From positions 1 to 20,772 of the forward strand of contig JASBTC010000320.1 in assembly GCA_030148625.1 (NCBI GenBank): a DNA stretch of 20,772 bases, written 5' to 3'. This stretch comes from Sphingobium sp. Its GTDB lineage: Bacteria > Pseudomonadota > Alphaproteobacteria > Sphingomonadales > Sphingomonadaceae. Shown in pieces: positions 1-7,657 of the stretch. Within the stretch, counting starts at the first letter, position 1; each line of letters begins with the position of its first letter. The notes under the pieces were generated by a model that was not told the origin of the DNA, did not search any database, and was given only the letters and a program-made list of their open reading frames with translations. A program made the position numbers and the translations under genes.

Positions 1-627
1 CCCGCCGCGCCCGCGCCCGATGTGGCGCAGAGCGCCACGCGCACGTATGAACTCGGCCGTGAGGTCGCGGTGTCAAACGGTGCGCCCGGCGACATCAAGC
101 GATTGTCGGTCGCGGTCGTGCTCAGCAGCAGCGCGATGGCATCGCGCAAGCCCGCCGATATCGCGCAGATCAAGGCACTGGTCGGCGCCGCCGTCGGCGC
201 AAATCCACAGCGCGGCGACCAGGTCGAAGTCATTGCCCGCAAATTCCAGAGCGAAGCGGCCGTCGTTATTCCCTTCTACCAGGAGGCCTGGTTCGCGACC
301 GTGCTGCGCAATGCCGTCGCGCTGATCTGCGTCCTGCTGCTGATTTTCTTCGGCCTGCGCCCCGCCATCGCAGCGATGCGCCGCAATCGTGAGGAGAAGG
401 CCGAGAGCGAAGGGGAGGGGCCGCGTGCGCATGTCGCGAATGAGGCCGGCGCGGATGGAGCACCGATGTCGACCGAAGCGCTGCTGACCGGCCGTCTCGA
501 CCAGATGAAGCTCGCCGATCAGGTCGGGCTGGCCCAGCGCTTCATCAGCGAACAGCCCGACAGCGCGATGGCGGCGATCCGCCAGATGCTTGCCGAAGCC
601 GATTCCACCAAGGCCGACGCGGCATGA
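1..627 (+). CDS. fliF: FliF, flagellar MS-ring protein (3' part)
   Basis: This is the C-terminal part of the flagellar MS-ring protein; the frame is open from the first base, so the start lies outside the window. FliF forms the inner-membrane ring on which the rotor and export gate assemble. Visible here are the end of the periplasmic ring-building domain (about residues 1-95 of the fragment), a transmembrane helix (about 100-120, ending FFGLRPAI), and a charged cytoplasmic tail. The last 40 residues (LADQVGLAQRF, then AAIRQMLAEAD) match the amphipathic segment that FliF uses to dock onto the FliG N-domain. The gene ends in an ATGA overlap with fliG, which fits FliF-FliG co-translation. Identification rests on the tail, the membrane helix and the position before fliG. 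Confidence 0.93.
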   Translation, partial: PAAPAPDVAQSATRTYELGREVAVSNGAPGDIKRLSVAVVLSSSAMASRKPADIAQIKALVGAAVGANPQRGDQVEVIARKFQSEAAVVIPFYQEAWFATVLRNAVALICVLLLIFFGLRPAIAAMRRNREEKAESEGEGPRAHVANEAGADGAPMSTEALLTGRLDQMKLADQVGLAQRFISEQPDSAMAAIRQMLAEADSTKADAA

Positions 628-1631
628 CCGAGCATAAATCCGATTTCACCAAGGCCGAACGCGCCGCGATCATGATCATGATCATGGACGATGAGCAGGC
701 CGCCGAAGTGCTGCGCCATCTCGAGCCGCAGGAACTGCGCCTGCTGGGTCAGGCGATGTGCGACCTCAAGGACGTGGCGCCGTCGCAGGTCGCCGCGACC
801 ATCGGCGGTTTCCTCGATCGCACCCGGCGCCAGGGGCTGGTCAGCCACGACAATACCGGCCGGGTCCGCAACCTGATGAACATGGCGCTGGGCGAGCGCA
901 AGGCGGACAGCCTGATGTCGCGCATCGCGCCAGCCGCGAAGACCAGCTCGATCGAGCTCACCAAATGGCTCGACGCCTCGGTGATCACGCCCTTGGTCAA
1001 GAACGAGCACCCTCAGCTGATCGCGGTCCTGCTCACCAATCTGGAGCCCGAGACCGCCGCGCAGGTGCTGCATGCCCTGCCCAGGGCGCTCCAGCCCCAG
1101 GTGGTGCATCGCATCGCGACATTGGGGCCGGTCACCGCGGGTGCGCTCACCATGCTCGAAACCGTGTTGTCGCAGCGGATCACCGACAATCATGGCCCCG
1201 CCGCGCTCAATCTCGGCGGTCCGCGCGAAGCGGCGGAGATCATCAACAGCGCGTCGCGCGCCACCGAAAAGCGGATCATGCCCGAACTGGCCAAGATCGA
1301 CCGGCTGGTCGCCAAGCAGATCGAAGGCGAGATGTTCAAGTTCGACCATCTGCTGTCGATCGACGACAAGTCGATGGGGGCGCTGCTGCGCGAGATCGAT
1401 TCCGAACAGCTCATCGTCGCGCTCAAGGGGCTCGAGGACGAGGACCGCGAAGCGTTCTTCCGCTGCATGTCGAGCCGCGCCGCCGATGGCGTGCGCGACG
1501 AGATCGAAGCGCGCGGCCGGATCAAGCTCAGCGAAGTGGTCGACGCGCAAAAGGCGATCGTCCAGATCGCGCGGCGGCTCGCGGCCGAAGGCACGATCTC
1601 GTTCGGCGCCGGCGATGACGATTATGTCTGA
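624..1631 (+). CDS. fliG: FliG, flagellar motor switch / rotor protein
   Basis: FliG is the C-ring protein that converts stator ion flow into torque and links the MS ring to FliM. The 335-aa product is the normal family length. The N-domain (about 1-100) binds FliF. The middle domain carries the EHPQ motif (residues 128-131), which contacts FliM. The C-domain (about 240-335) keeps the charged torque helix: K268, R285, D292, E293 and R297 correspond to the E. coli residues that face MotA. The protein ends GAGDDDYV, close to the E. coli ending. The ATG overlaps the fliF stop by 4 bp, and fliH follows after 8 bp. A run of three GATCAT units at 668-685 encodes the IMIMIM segment of the first helix and is in frame. 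Confidence 0.97.
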   Translation: MTEHKSDFTKAERAAIMIMIMDDEQAAEVLRHLEPQELRLLGQAMCDLKDVAPSQVAATIGGFLDRTRRQGLVSHDNTGRVRNLMNMALGERKADSLMSRIAPAAKTSSIELTKWLDASVITPLVKNEHPQLIAVLLTNLEPETAAQVLHALPRALQPQVVHRIATLGPVTAGALTMLETVLSQRITDNHGPAALNLGGPREAAEIINSASRATEKRIMPELAKIDRLVAKQIEGEMFKFDHLLSIDDKSMGALLREIDSEQLIVALKGLEDEDREAFFRCMSSRAADGVRDEIEARGRIKLSEVVDAQKAIVQIARRLAAEGTISFGAGDDDYV

Positions 1632-1639
1632 GCCGACCC

Positions 1640-2398
1640 ATGACTAGGGCCTTGTCGATCACCGAACTGGCCGAATTGCTCGCGCGCGATCCAGGCGGCG
1701 AATTCGCCTTCGAAAGCGCCGGTTTCGACGCCGGGACATTCGACAGCGACGATCTCGATGTTTTCGATGCCGGGCAGGCGGCTCAGCCGCGATCGGCCGC
1801 CGATTTCGAGGCATCGTCCGGCAATGCCGCCCAGGCCTATGGCGAAGCGTCGCCGTCCGGGCCCCGCCATTTCGCCCCCAATCCGGATATCGCCCGGGCC
1901 TTGGGCGTCATGCCGCAATTCTCCGATGAGGATCCGATCCGCCAGGCCTGGAAATCGGGCTTCGAGGACGGCGTCGCCACCGAGAAACGGCTGGCGCGCG
2001 AGATGCAGGGTGAAGATATGGCGGCGCTGACGGCCTTTGGCGACCAGGTCCGCCAGATCGATGCCGCCGGCATGCAGATGCTCGAAAGCCGGATACGCGA
2101 CGCCGTCGTGGCGCTGTGCCGGCAGGTGATCGACGACTGCCCGATCGCGCCCGAGTTGCTGGCGACGCGAATCCAGACCGCTGTCCGCATGCTTGCGGCG
2201 GGCCATAATGAAAAGCGCGTCGAGGTCAGTCCCGGCGATCTGAAGCTGCTCGGCGGTCTGCTGCCCGCCGAATGGACGCTGACCGCCAATCCCGATCTCA
2301 CGCGCGGCGCCATCCGCGTGATGACGCCCGAAGGCGGCATAGAGGACGGTCCCGAACAATGGAAACTGGCGCTGGAAGAGGCGATCCGCACATGCTGA
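1640..2398 (+). CDS. fliH: FliH, export ATPase regulator / stator
   Basis: FliH is the negative regulator and peripheral stalk of the flagellar export ATPase; it dimerises, holds FliI and tethers it to the C-ring through FliN. The 252-aa product has a long acidic, Gly/Ala-rich N-terminal half with little recognisable structure, then a helical C-terminal half (about residues 120-252) with the ALCRQVIDDCP and WTLTANPDLTRGAIRVMTP segments typical of the FliH/YscL C-domain that binds the FliI N-terminus. Sequence identity in this family is low, so the assignment leans on position between fliG and fliI and on the C-terminal motif. The ATG at 1640 follows the fliG stop by 8 bp, and the 3' end overlaps fliI by 7 bp. 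Confidence 0.88.
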   Translation: MTRALSITELAELLARDPGGEFAFESAGFDAGTFDSDDLDVFDAGQAAQPRSAADFEASSGNAAQAYGEASPSGPRHFAPNPDIARALGVMPQFSDEDPIRQAWKSGFEDGVATEKRLAREMQGEDMAALTAFGDQVRQIDAAGMQMLESRIRDAVVALCRQVIDDCPIAPELLATRIQTAVRMLAAGHNEKRVEVSPGDLKLLGGLLPAEWTLTANPDLTRGAIRVMTPEGGIEDGPEQWKLALEEAIRTC

Positions 2399-3723
2399 AC
2401 AGCCTTGTCGCGCTGCTCGACCGTTTCGAAGCGGCGGAGATCGATGGCGGGCTGCACAGCTTCGGCCGCCTGACCGCCTGTGACGGCCAGCTGCTCGAAG
2501 TCAGCGGGCTCGCCGTGCCGATCGGCACGCAATGCCTGGTCGATTATCAGCCCGGGCGCAGCGTCGCCGCCGAAGTCATCGGATTCCGCAACGGCCTTTC
2601 CATCATGATGCTGCTTGCCGATCCGATCCTGATCCGGCCGGGCGCGATGGTCCGGCCCGCGGGCCTGCCCGGATTGGTGCCGGTGGGCCATGAATTTCTC
2701 GGCCGCTCGGTCGATGGCGAAGGCCGCCCGATCGACGGCGGTCGCCCGATCCGCGCGGCGGAGCTCTGGCCGGTGGGTGGCATTCGCGGCAATCCGCTCG
2801 ATCGCAGCCCCGTTCGCCTGCCTTTCGACACCGGCGTCCGCGCGCTCAACGCGCTCACCACTTTCGGCATCGGTCAGCGCGTCGGCATCATGGCGGGTTC
2901 CGGCGTCGGCAAATCGGTGCTGCTCGGCATGATCGCCGATGGAGCCCGGGCGGATGTCGTGATCGTCGGCCTGATCGGCGAGCGCGCCCGCGAGGTTTCG
3001 GATTTCGTCCAGCACCGCATGGCCGGCGACATGCGCCACCGCACCGTGGTCGTCGCCGTGCCCGCCGATCATGCGCCGAACCTGCGCGTGCGCGGCGCGC
3101 TGCATGCGACCGCGCTCGCTGAATATTTCCGCGCCCAGGGGCTGTCGGTGCTGCTGATCATGGACAGCCTGACCCGCGTCGCGCACGCCGCGCGCGAAAT
3201 CGCGCTGCTGCTTGGTGAGCCCTGTTCCGCGCGCGGCTATCCGCCCTCGGCACTGTCGACCTTGACCAAATTGGTCGAGCGCGCGGGCAATTCGGGCGAA
3301 AGCGGCGGGGCGATCACCGGCATCTACACCGTGCTCGCCGATGGCGACAATCAGGACGATCCGGTGGTCGATACCGCGCGATCGATCCTCGACGGCCATA
3401 TCGTGCTCTCGCGCGACCTTGCCCAGCGCAATCAATATCCGGCGATCGACGTCGCCGCATCGCTCAGCCGGGTGATGAGCGACATCGTCGAACGCGATCA
3501 TATGAAGATCGCGCGCGAGTTCCGCGCGCTGTCCGCCACTTACGAAACCAACCGCGACCTCATCCTGATGGGGGCGTATCGCGCCGGCAGCGACGCCGGG
3601 ATCGACCGTTCGATCGCGATGCACGAACATCTCCAGCATTTCATCTGCCAGGCCGAGGAAGAGCGCGTGCCGCTGACCGACAGCATCGGCCAGCTTGCCG
3701 CACTGCTTGGCCATGGCCAATGA
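2392..3723 (+). CDS. fliI: FliI, flagellum-specific export ATPase
   Basis: FliI is the cytoplasmic ATPase of the flagellar type III export apparatus and is homologous to F1-ATPase beta. The 443-aa product is full length. Walker A is GSGVGKS at residues 169-175, GER is at 196-198, Walker B is LLIMDSLTR with D258, and the RGYPPSALSTLTKLVERAG block typical of FliI/SctN ATPases follows. The open frame extends 120 bp upstream inside fliH, but that extension has no family resemblance. The ATG at 2392 gives MLNSLVALLDRFE, the expected N-terminal FliH-binding helix, and overlaps the fliH stop by 7 bp. The 3' end overlaps fliJ by 11 bp. Confidence 0.97.
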   Translation: MLNSLVALLDRFEAAEIDGGLHSFGRLTACDGQLLEVSGLAVPIGTQCLVDYQPGRSVAAEVIGFRNGLSIMMLLADPILIRPGAMVRPAGLPGLVPVGHEFLGRSVDGEGRPIDGGRPIRAAELWPVGGIRGNPLDRSPVRLPFDTGVRALNALTTFGIGQRVGIMAGSGVGKSVLLGMIADGARADVVIVGLIGERAREVSDFVQHRMAGDMRHRTVVVAVPADHAPNLRVRGALHATALAEYFRAQGLSVLLIMDSLTRVAHAAREIALLLGEPCSARGYPPSALSTLTKLVERAGNSGESGGAITGIYTVLADGDNQDDPVVDTARSILDGHIVLSRDLAQRNQYPAIDVAASLSRVMSDIVERDHMKIAREFRALSATYETNRDLILMGAYRAGSDAGIDRSIAMHEHLQHFICQAEEERVPLTDSIGQLAALLGHGQ

Positions 3724-4144
3724 TCCCGCGCGGCTGAAGCGGTTGCGGCGGATTGAAAAGGTCCGCGCCGTCGCCAAGGAAATGAAGCTCGCCGAGGCGG
3801 CGCGTGCCGAAAGCACGCTGCACCAGCTGCGTGGCCTTGCCGAACGGACGCGGGAGATGGCGGCGGGCTATGCGGCGCGCGCCGATCCGACCGATGCCGG
3901 CCAGCTTGCCGGCATGTTCACTTTCTCGCAGTCGCTCAATCGCATGTCGGACAAGGTCTCGGCGGATGCGGCGACCGCGCAGCATCTTGCCGATCGCCTG
4001 GGTCGCGACGTCCATGCCGCGGAACGCAGCCGTGCCACCGCGCAGGAGCGTGCGGACGATTACCAGGCCGCCTTGGCGCGCGCGGCGGCGACGAACTACG
4101 CCGATGCACCCGGCCGAAAAGGGTTTGGCACGAAGTTTGAATAG
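3713..4144 (+). CDS. fliJ: FliJ, export chaperone / ATPase stalk
   Basis: FliJ is the coiled-coil stalk in the centre of the FliI hexamer that couples ATP hydrolysis to the export gate and escorts cap chaperones. The 143-aa product is almost entirely helical and charged, with heptad-like stretches (RLKRLRRIEKVRAVAKEMKL near the start, ERSRATAQERADDYQAAL near the end) and a length like E. coli FliJ (147). The ATG at 3713 (MANDPARLKR) is preferred over an in-frame TTG at 3695. The start overlaps the fliI stop by 11 bp, which suggests translational coupling. Coiled-coil proteins of this size carry little sequence signature, so gene order (fliI-fliJ-fliK) is a large part of the evidence. Confidence 0.88.
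   Translation: MANDPARLKRLRRIEKVRAVAKEMKLAEAARAESTLHQLRGLAERTREMAAGYAARADPTDAGQLAGMFTFSQSLNRMSDKVSADAATAQHLADRLGRDVHAAERSRATAQERADDYQAALARAAATNYADAPGRKGFGTKFE
4125..4141 (+). promoter_or_regulatory. Possible sigma-54 promoter for fliK (weak)
   Basis: The end of fliJ contains TTGGCACG-AAGT-TTGAA. The -24 half matches the RpoN consensus TTGGCACG fully, and its distance to the -12 half is exact. The -12 half reads TTGAA instead of TTGCA/TTGCT, losing the well-conserved C. It lies 38 bp before the fliK ATG, at one of only two larger gaps in the flagellar cluster. Sigma-54 control of mid-class flagellar genes is established in Caulobacter and other bacteria. Here it is only a sequence match inside coding DNA. 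Confidence 0.3.
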
Positions 4145-4178
4145 CAAAGGGCGAACCCGTTCGAGGACCTTTGCCCCA

Positions 4179-5555
4179 ATGCCCGATGTTGCCGCCCCGA
4201 TCCTCCAGCCAATGGCGCAATTCCTGGCGATTGGCGTGCCGATTGTAGCCGATGGGGCGGTTGCGGGGGATTTTGCGGCGCTGCTCGCCCAGCAGGTCGT
4301 CGATATGCCGGCGCCGACCTTGCCGGTACCCGGCAAGATCTTGCCGGCCGGCCGGCAAGACTTTGCCGCCCTGCCGTTGCCGGTCGTGATCATGCCGGGC
4401 GAAGCCACCCCGGACGGCGATATCGAAGATGCGGTCGATGGCGATGCCGAGAGCGACGACGATCTGGCCGCAAGCGCGCCGCTTCCCGAAGCCCTGTTCC
4501 CGATCCTCGCAATGCTGACCCAGCCCATTTCGACGCCGACGCGACCGGAGCCGGTGACCGCCGAACGCCCTGCCACCATCACCGTCACCGCCGGGGACGC
4601 TCGTCGCCTGGAGATGCCCGCGATCGTGCCCGCCGAGGTGCGTGCGCAGATGGCCGCTCCAGCCGCCAACCCGGCCGCCGCGCCGATCGCCGATCAGGCC
4701 GCGATCATTGCCGATATCGCCGATACGGCCGCACCGGCTCGCCCGGCGTCGGTTCAGCCGGCCCAGCTTCAACCGGCCCGGCTTCAACCGGCACCGGCAC
4801 ACAGCGTCGCGTTCGTGATGCGCGCGGCGCCTGTCGCCGTGTCTGCCGCGACGCCGATCGTCCAGCCGGCCTTGGCACCCGTCATCGAGATCCGGGCCGC
4901 GGAGTTACAGACCGCCGATGCCGAAGCGCCGGTGCAGGATGCCCGGCCGGTCCGCTTCGTGCCGCAGCCGGTGGCCGAAGCGCGCAACGCCGCGTTCGCA
5001 TTGAACGCCGATCCGGTTGCCGAGCCCGTCTCGCACAAGCGGCGTGCGCCCGTCGATGCGACCGTGGCGACCGATGCCTCGGGCCTGCCCGTCACGCCGT
5101 CGAACGAGATCCGCGGCGTGGCCGCACCCTCGGCGACCGGCGCGATCGACGCTCTGCCCCGCGATCGCGCGGCCGCCTTGGTGGAAACCATCGCGACGCT
5201 GCGCAGCGAGGCCAAGGGCGGCACGCTCAATCTGGCGATCCAACATGACGATTTCGGCCCGATCGCGATCCGCTTCGAACAGGCTGACGACAGCGTCGTC
5301 GTCCGCTTCGACACGCGCGACGCCGATCTGGCGCGGATGATCGCCGATGCCACGCCCGATCTGAAAGCTGCCGGTGAACCCCATGGCATGCGCTTCGAGC
5401 GCCGTGACGGCGCCGGCACCGACGCGAACATGGCCGGCACGAACATGGGCGGCTCGCACGATGCGCCGCGCCACGGCCGCGAACCGGCCCACACCCGATC
5501 CGACCAACGGCCACAGTCCGGCGCGACGCGCGGCCGTGGCGGCATTTTCGCCTGA
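4179..5555 (+). CDS. fliK: FliK, hook-length control protein
   Basis: FliK is the secreted molecular ruler that measures the hook and switches FlhB from rod/hook to filament export. The 458-aa product has the expected layout: a long Pro/Ala-rich, low-complexity ruler (about residues 1-335) and a compact C-terminal Flg_hook domain (about 340-425, with GGTLNLAIQHDDFGPIAIRF and a later PDLKAAGEPHGM). A basic, Gly-rich tail follows. The ATG at 4179 has a GAGGA ribosome site at 4163-4167. An in-frame TTG at 4137 overlapping fliJ is possible but less likely. The ruler contains two in-frame tandem repeats (4319-4360 and 4752-4796), which may change ruler length between strains. The gene starts 34 bp after fliJ. 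Confidence 0.9.
   Translation: MPDVAAPILQPMAQFLAIGVPIVADGAVAGDFAALLAQQVVDMPAPTLPVPGKILPAGRQDFAALPLPVVIMPGEATPDGDIEDAVDGDAESDDDLAASAPLPEALFPILAMLTQPISTPTRPEPVTAERPATITVTAGDARRLEMPAIVPAEVRAQMAAPAANPAAAPIADQAAIIADIADTAAPARPASVQPAQLQPARLQPAPAHSVAFVMRAAPVAVSAATPIVQPALAPVIEIRAAELQTADAEAPVQDARPVRFVPQPVAEARNAAFALNADPVAEPVSHKRRAPVDATVATDASGLPVTPSNEIRGVAAPSATGAIDALPRDRAAALVETIATLRSEAKGGTLNLAIQHDDFGPIAIRFEQADDSVVVRFDTRDADLARMIADATPDLKAAGEPHGMRFERRDGAGTDANMAGTNMGGSHDAPRHGREPAHTRSDQRPQSGATRGRGGIFA
4319..4360 (+). repeat. 21-bp tandem repeat of palindromes inside fliK
   Basis: Two adjacent 21-bp units start with CTTGCCGG and contain CCGGCAAG near the end. Unit 1 (4319-4339) is an 8-bp inverted repeat around TAC. 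Unit 2 (4340-4360) holds the perfect 20-bp palindrome CTTGCCGGCCGGCCGGCAAG at 4340-4359. A degenerate third copy (CTTTGCCG) follows. In the fliK frame each unit encodes seven residues (LPVPGKI, LPAGRQD), so the reading frame is kept. Confidence 0.85.
4752..4796 (+). repeat. 15-bp tandem repeat (x3) inside fliK
   Basis: Three successive 15-bp units encode VQPAQ, LQPAR and LQPAP. The last two differ at only a few bases around a shared CTTCAACCGGC core. They lie in the Pro/Ala-rich ruler part of fliK and keep the frame. This is a typical low-complexity expansion. Confidence 0.8.
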
Positions 5556-5579
5556 CATTGACCTTCCGGAGACCATGAG

Positions 5580-6176
5580 ATGAGCACCGCAAAGACCGTG
5601 GGCGCCCCCGAGGCCCCAGTGAAGAAGAGCAAGGGGCTGATGATCAAGCTGCTCGCCGGGGCCACGCTGATCGGCGCCGGTGGCGGCGTCGCTTATGGCC
5701 TGATGCTGCAGGGCGTGATCGGCAGCGCCGCCGAAGCCAAGGAAGACAATAATCCCAAATTCGTCCGCAAGGGCGAGGCGGATCCCTATGCGCCGGCGGG
5801 CGAGGGGCATGGCGAGGGCGCGGGCGCGAAGGAGATCGACGGCGAGGGCGGCGAACCTTATCGCACCAGCTATTACAGCTTCAACGACGAGTTCACCTCG
5901 AACCTTCGCGAGAGCGGCCATTTCGTCCAGCTGAGCCTGGCCGCCTCGACCAATTATGACGGGCGCGTCCTGCTCTGGCTCAAGAAGCATGAACTGGCGA
6001 TCCGCTCGGCCATATTGATCGTGCTCGCCGACACCAGCGAGGCCGAGGCCTATAGCGTCGTCGGCAAGGAAAGGCTTCAGAAGCGGCTGACCGACGCGAT
6101 CAACAAGGTCCTCGTCACCAATGAAGGCTTTGGCGGCGTCAAGGCCGTCTATTTCAAGTCGTTCATCGTCCAGTGA
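5580..6176 (+). CDS. fliL: FliL, flagellar basal body-associated protein
   Basis: FliL is a single-pass inner-membrane protein that rings the stator and supports torque or stator recruitment. The 198-aa product has a short basic cytoplasmic N-terminus (KKSKGLMIKLL), one transmembrane helix (about residues 20-42, Gly-rich), an acidic Gly/Glu-rich linker, and a C-terminal periplasmic domain (about 100-198) with the RESGHFVQLSLAAS strand and a LIVLADTSEAEAYS stretch, as in the FliL family. It is longer than E. coli FliL (154) because of the linker. The ATG at 5580 has GGAG at 5568-5571, 8 nt upstream; the ATG at 5575 runs into a stop at once. It overlaps fliM by 4 bp. Confidence 0.92.
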   Translation: MSTAKTVGAPEAPVKKSKGLMIKLLAGATLIGAGGGVAYGLMLQGVIGSAAEAKEDNNPKFVRKGEADPYAPAGEGHGEGAGAKEIDGEGGEPYRTSYYSFNDEFTSNLRESGHFVQLSLAASTNYDGRVLLWLKKHELAIRSAILIVLADTSEAEAYSVVGKERLQKRLTDAINKVLVTNEGFGGVKAVYFKSFIVQ

Positions 6177-7084
6177 ACGCGCATGTCGGCCTTTCCAGCG
6201 GCGGGCGGGGCCCGTCGGCGCAGCACGCGGGCACGCTGCTGTCGGGCAGCCAGTCGGCCGCGCTCGATCTGGATCCGCTCAACCAGCTTGCCGGGCGCCT
6301 TCGCAAGGGCATGAAGATGGGCCTGGAGCCCATTCTCCACACCCTGCCCGAAGTGACGCTGCAGCCAGCGGCGATGATGCGCTACGACGCCTATATGGCC
6401 GACGTTCCGTCGCTGGCCAGCAACAGCCTGTTCCGCATGAAGCGTTCCGATGCGCGTTTCCTGCTGTCGGTCGATGGCGGCGCGATCATGCGCCTGGTCG
6501 ATCGCTATTTCGGCGGCAGCGGCGCGGCCGATCTCGTCCTGCCCCAGGAATTCCCGATGTCGGCGGAACTGATGATCGACCGGCTCGAAACGATGATCGT
6601 CGCGCGCCTTGCCGATGCGATGGGCACGTCCACCGTGCCGGAGATCGAGCGCGAGAAGCATGAGGCGACGATCGCCCATCTCGCCTATCTCGAGCCGAGC
6701 GACCAGATCGTGCTGTCGCGGATGACCGTCAGCGAGGCCGCGCGCGACCCCTGGCATATCGATTTCGTCTTTGCCGGCACTGCGCTGCGCATGCTGGTGC
6801 CCAAGCTGACCAACCGCGTCACCAGCAGGCGGCCCGGCCATGCCGACTGGGACGATATGGTGCAGTCGCCGCTGGGCGAAGTGCCGCTGTCGATCCGCGC
6901 GGTCATGGCGGAATGCTCGATCTCGATGGCGACGATCGCCGCACTCGAGCCCGGCCAGATACTGCCGATCTCGCTGGCCCGTCACATCGCGCTGCGCGTC
7001 GGCGAACAGGCGATCGGTTTCGGCACCATGGGCAAGCATGACGACCGCATGGCGGTCCGCATCAAGCAGATCCTCAAGGACTAA
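6173..7084 (+). CDS. fliM: FliM, flagellar motor switch protein (divergent)
   Basis: FliM is the middle C-ring protein that binds FliG, FliN and, in most bacteria, phosphorylated CheY. The 303-aa product has the CheC-like middle domain (about 45-215), including the GGxG-type motif DRYFGGSG that contacts FliG, and a C-terminal SpoA domain (about 225-300, PLSIRAVMAECSISM and LEPGQILPI). The N-terminal CheY-binding peptide (LSQxEIDALL in E. coli) is absent; the protein begins with a Gly/Ser-rich stretch. The start is GTG at 6173 in a GTGA overlap with the fliL stop; no in-frame ATG would give a better N-terminus. E. coli FliM is 334 aa. The family call is firm despite the divergence because of the two domains and gene order. 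Confidence 0.92.
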   Translation: MNAHVGLSSGGRGPSAQHAGTLLSGSQSAALDLDPLNQLAGRLRKGMKMGLEPILHTLPEVTLQPAAMMRYDAYMADVPSLASNSLFRMKRSDARFLLSVDGGAIMRLVDRYFGGSGAADLVLPQEFPMSAELMIDRLETMIVARLADAMGTSTVPEIEREKHEATIAHLAYLEPSDQIVLSRMTVSEAARDPWHIDFVFAGTALRMLVPKLTNRVTSRRPGHADWDDMVQSPLGEVPLSIRAVMAECSISMATIAALEPGQILPISLARHIALRVGEQAIGFGTMGKHDDRMAVRIKQILKD

Positions 7085-7091
7085 GGACCAG

Positions 7092-7370
7092 ATGATGACC
7101 ATCACCGCGAAGAAATTCGACATATTGAAGGACGTCGACGTCCGCCTGACGGTCGAGCTCGGCCGCACCAATCTGAAGCTCAAGGAATTGCTCGCGCTCG
7201 GCGAGGATAGCGTCGTGACGCTCGACAAGCTGTCGGACGAGCTGCTCGACGTGCTCGTCAACGGCACGCTGATCGCGCGCGGTGAAGTGGTGACGCAAGG
7301 CGACCGTTTCGGCCTGCGCATCGTCGAGCTCGCCAACCGCGCCGGCGGCAGCGACGAGGATGCCGCCTGA
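7092..7370 (+). CDS. fliN: FliN, flagellar motor switch protein
   Basis: FliN is the bottom protein of the C-ring; it forms rings with the FliM C-domain and holds the FliH-FliI complex near the export gate. The 92-aa product is essentially one SpoA domain: DVDVRLTVELGRTNLKLKELLAL, then the hydrophobic DELLDVLVNGTLIARGEVV core and FGLRIVEL. It lacks the N-terminal extension of E. coli FliN (137 aa), a variation common in alphaproteobacteria. Two in-frame ATGs (7092, 7095) sit just after an AAGGAC ribosome-site-like stretch at 7083-7088. The 3' end shares one base with the fliO ATG (TGATG). Confidence 0.93.
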   Translation: MMTITAKKFDILKDVDVRLTVELGRTNLKLKELLALGEDSVVTLDKLSDELLDVLVNGTLIARGEVVTQGDRFGLRIVELANRAGGSDEDAA

Positions 7371-7657
7371 TGCTCTGGTACATCGTCAAGCTGCTGGTGA
7401 TATTGCCGATGATCGCGGGGCTGGCCTATGGCAGCCTGCGTCTCGCCAAGCATATGCAGGGGCGCCTGTCGCCCAACCAGGGCGATCGCATCGCGAAGAT
7501 CATCGAATCCTCGATGCTCTCGCCCGGTATCAAGATCGCCGTCATCGAATTCCACGGTCGCGAGATCCTGGTGTCGGCGACGCGCAATGGCCTCGTCACC
7601 CTGGCCGAGGCGCCGGCGCGTCCGCGTGCGGTTGCCGCGCACGGAGACGCCAAGTGA
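7370..7657 (+). CDS. fliO: FliO, flagellar export gate assembly protein
   Basis: FliO is a small membrane protein that helps the FliP ring assemble in the export gate and is not itself part of the mature channel. The 95-aa product has one N-terminal transmembrane helix (about residues 2-23) followed by a small soluble domain with GIKIAVIEFHGREILVSAT, the typical FliO strand pattern. The family is weakly conserved, so position between fliN and fliP carries weight. The ATG shares one base with the fliN stop, and the stop overlaps the fliP GTG (GTGA). Confidence 0.87.
   Translation: MLWYIVKLLVILPMIAGLAYGSLRLAKHMQGRLSPNQGDRIAKIIESSMLSPGIKIAVIEFHGREILVSATRNGLVTLAEAPARPRAVAAHGDAK

Noticed and set aside
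668..685. Three GATCAT units at the start of fliG as a phase-variation tract
   Set aside because: The unit is 6 bp, so slippage would not shift the frame, and three copies are too few; the encoded hydrophobic helix is expected there.
519..1550. 343-codon minus-strand open frame opposite fliG
   Set aside because: Shadow of fliG, which has full domain evidence.
1837..3816. 659-codon open frame on the minus strand across fliH and fliI
   Set aside because: It is a mirror of well-recognised + strand genes in GC-rich DNA; its composition (His/Arg/Asp-rich) matches no family.
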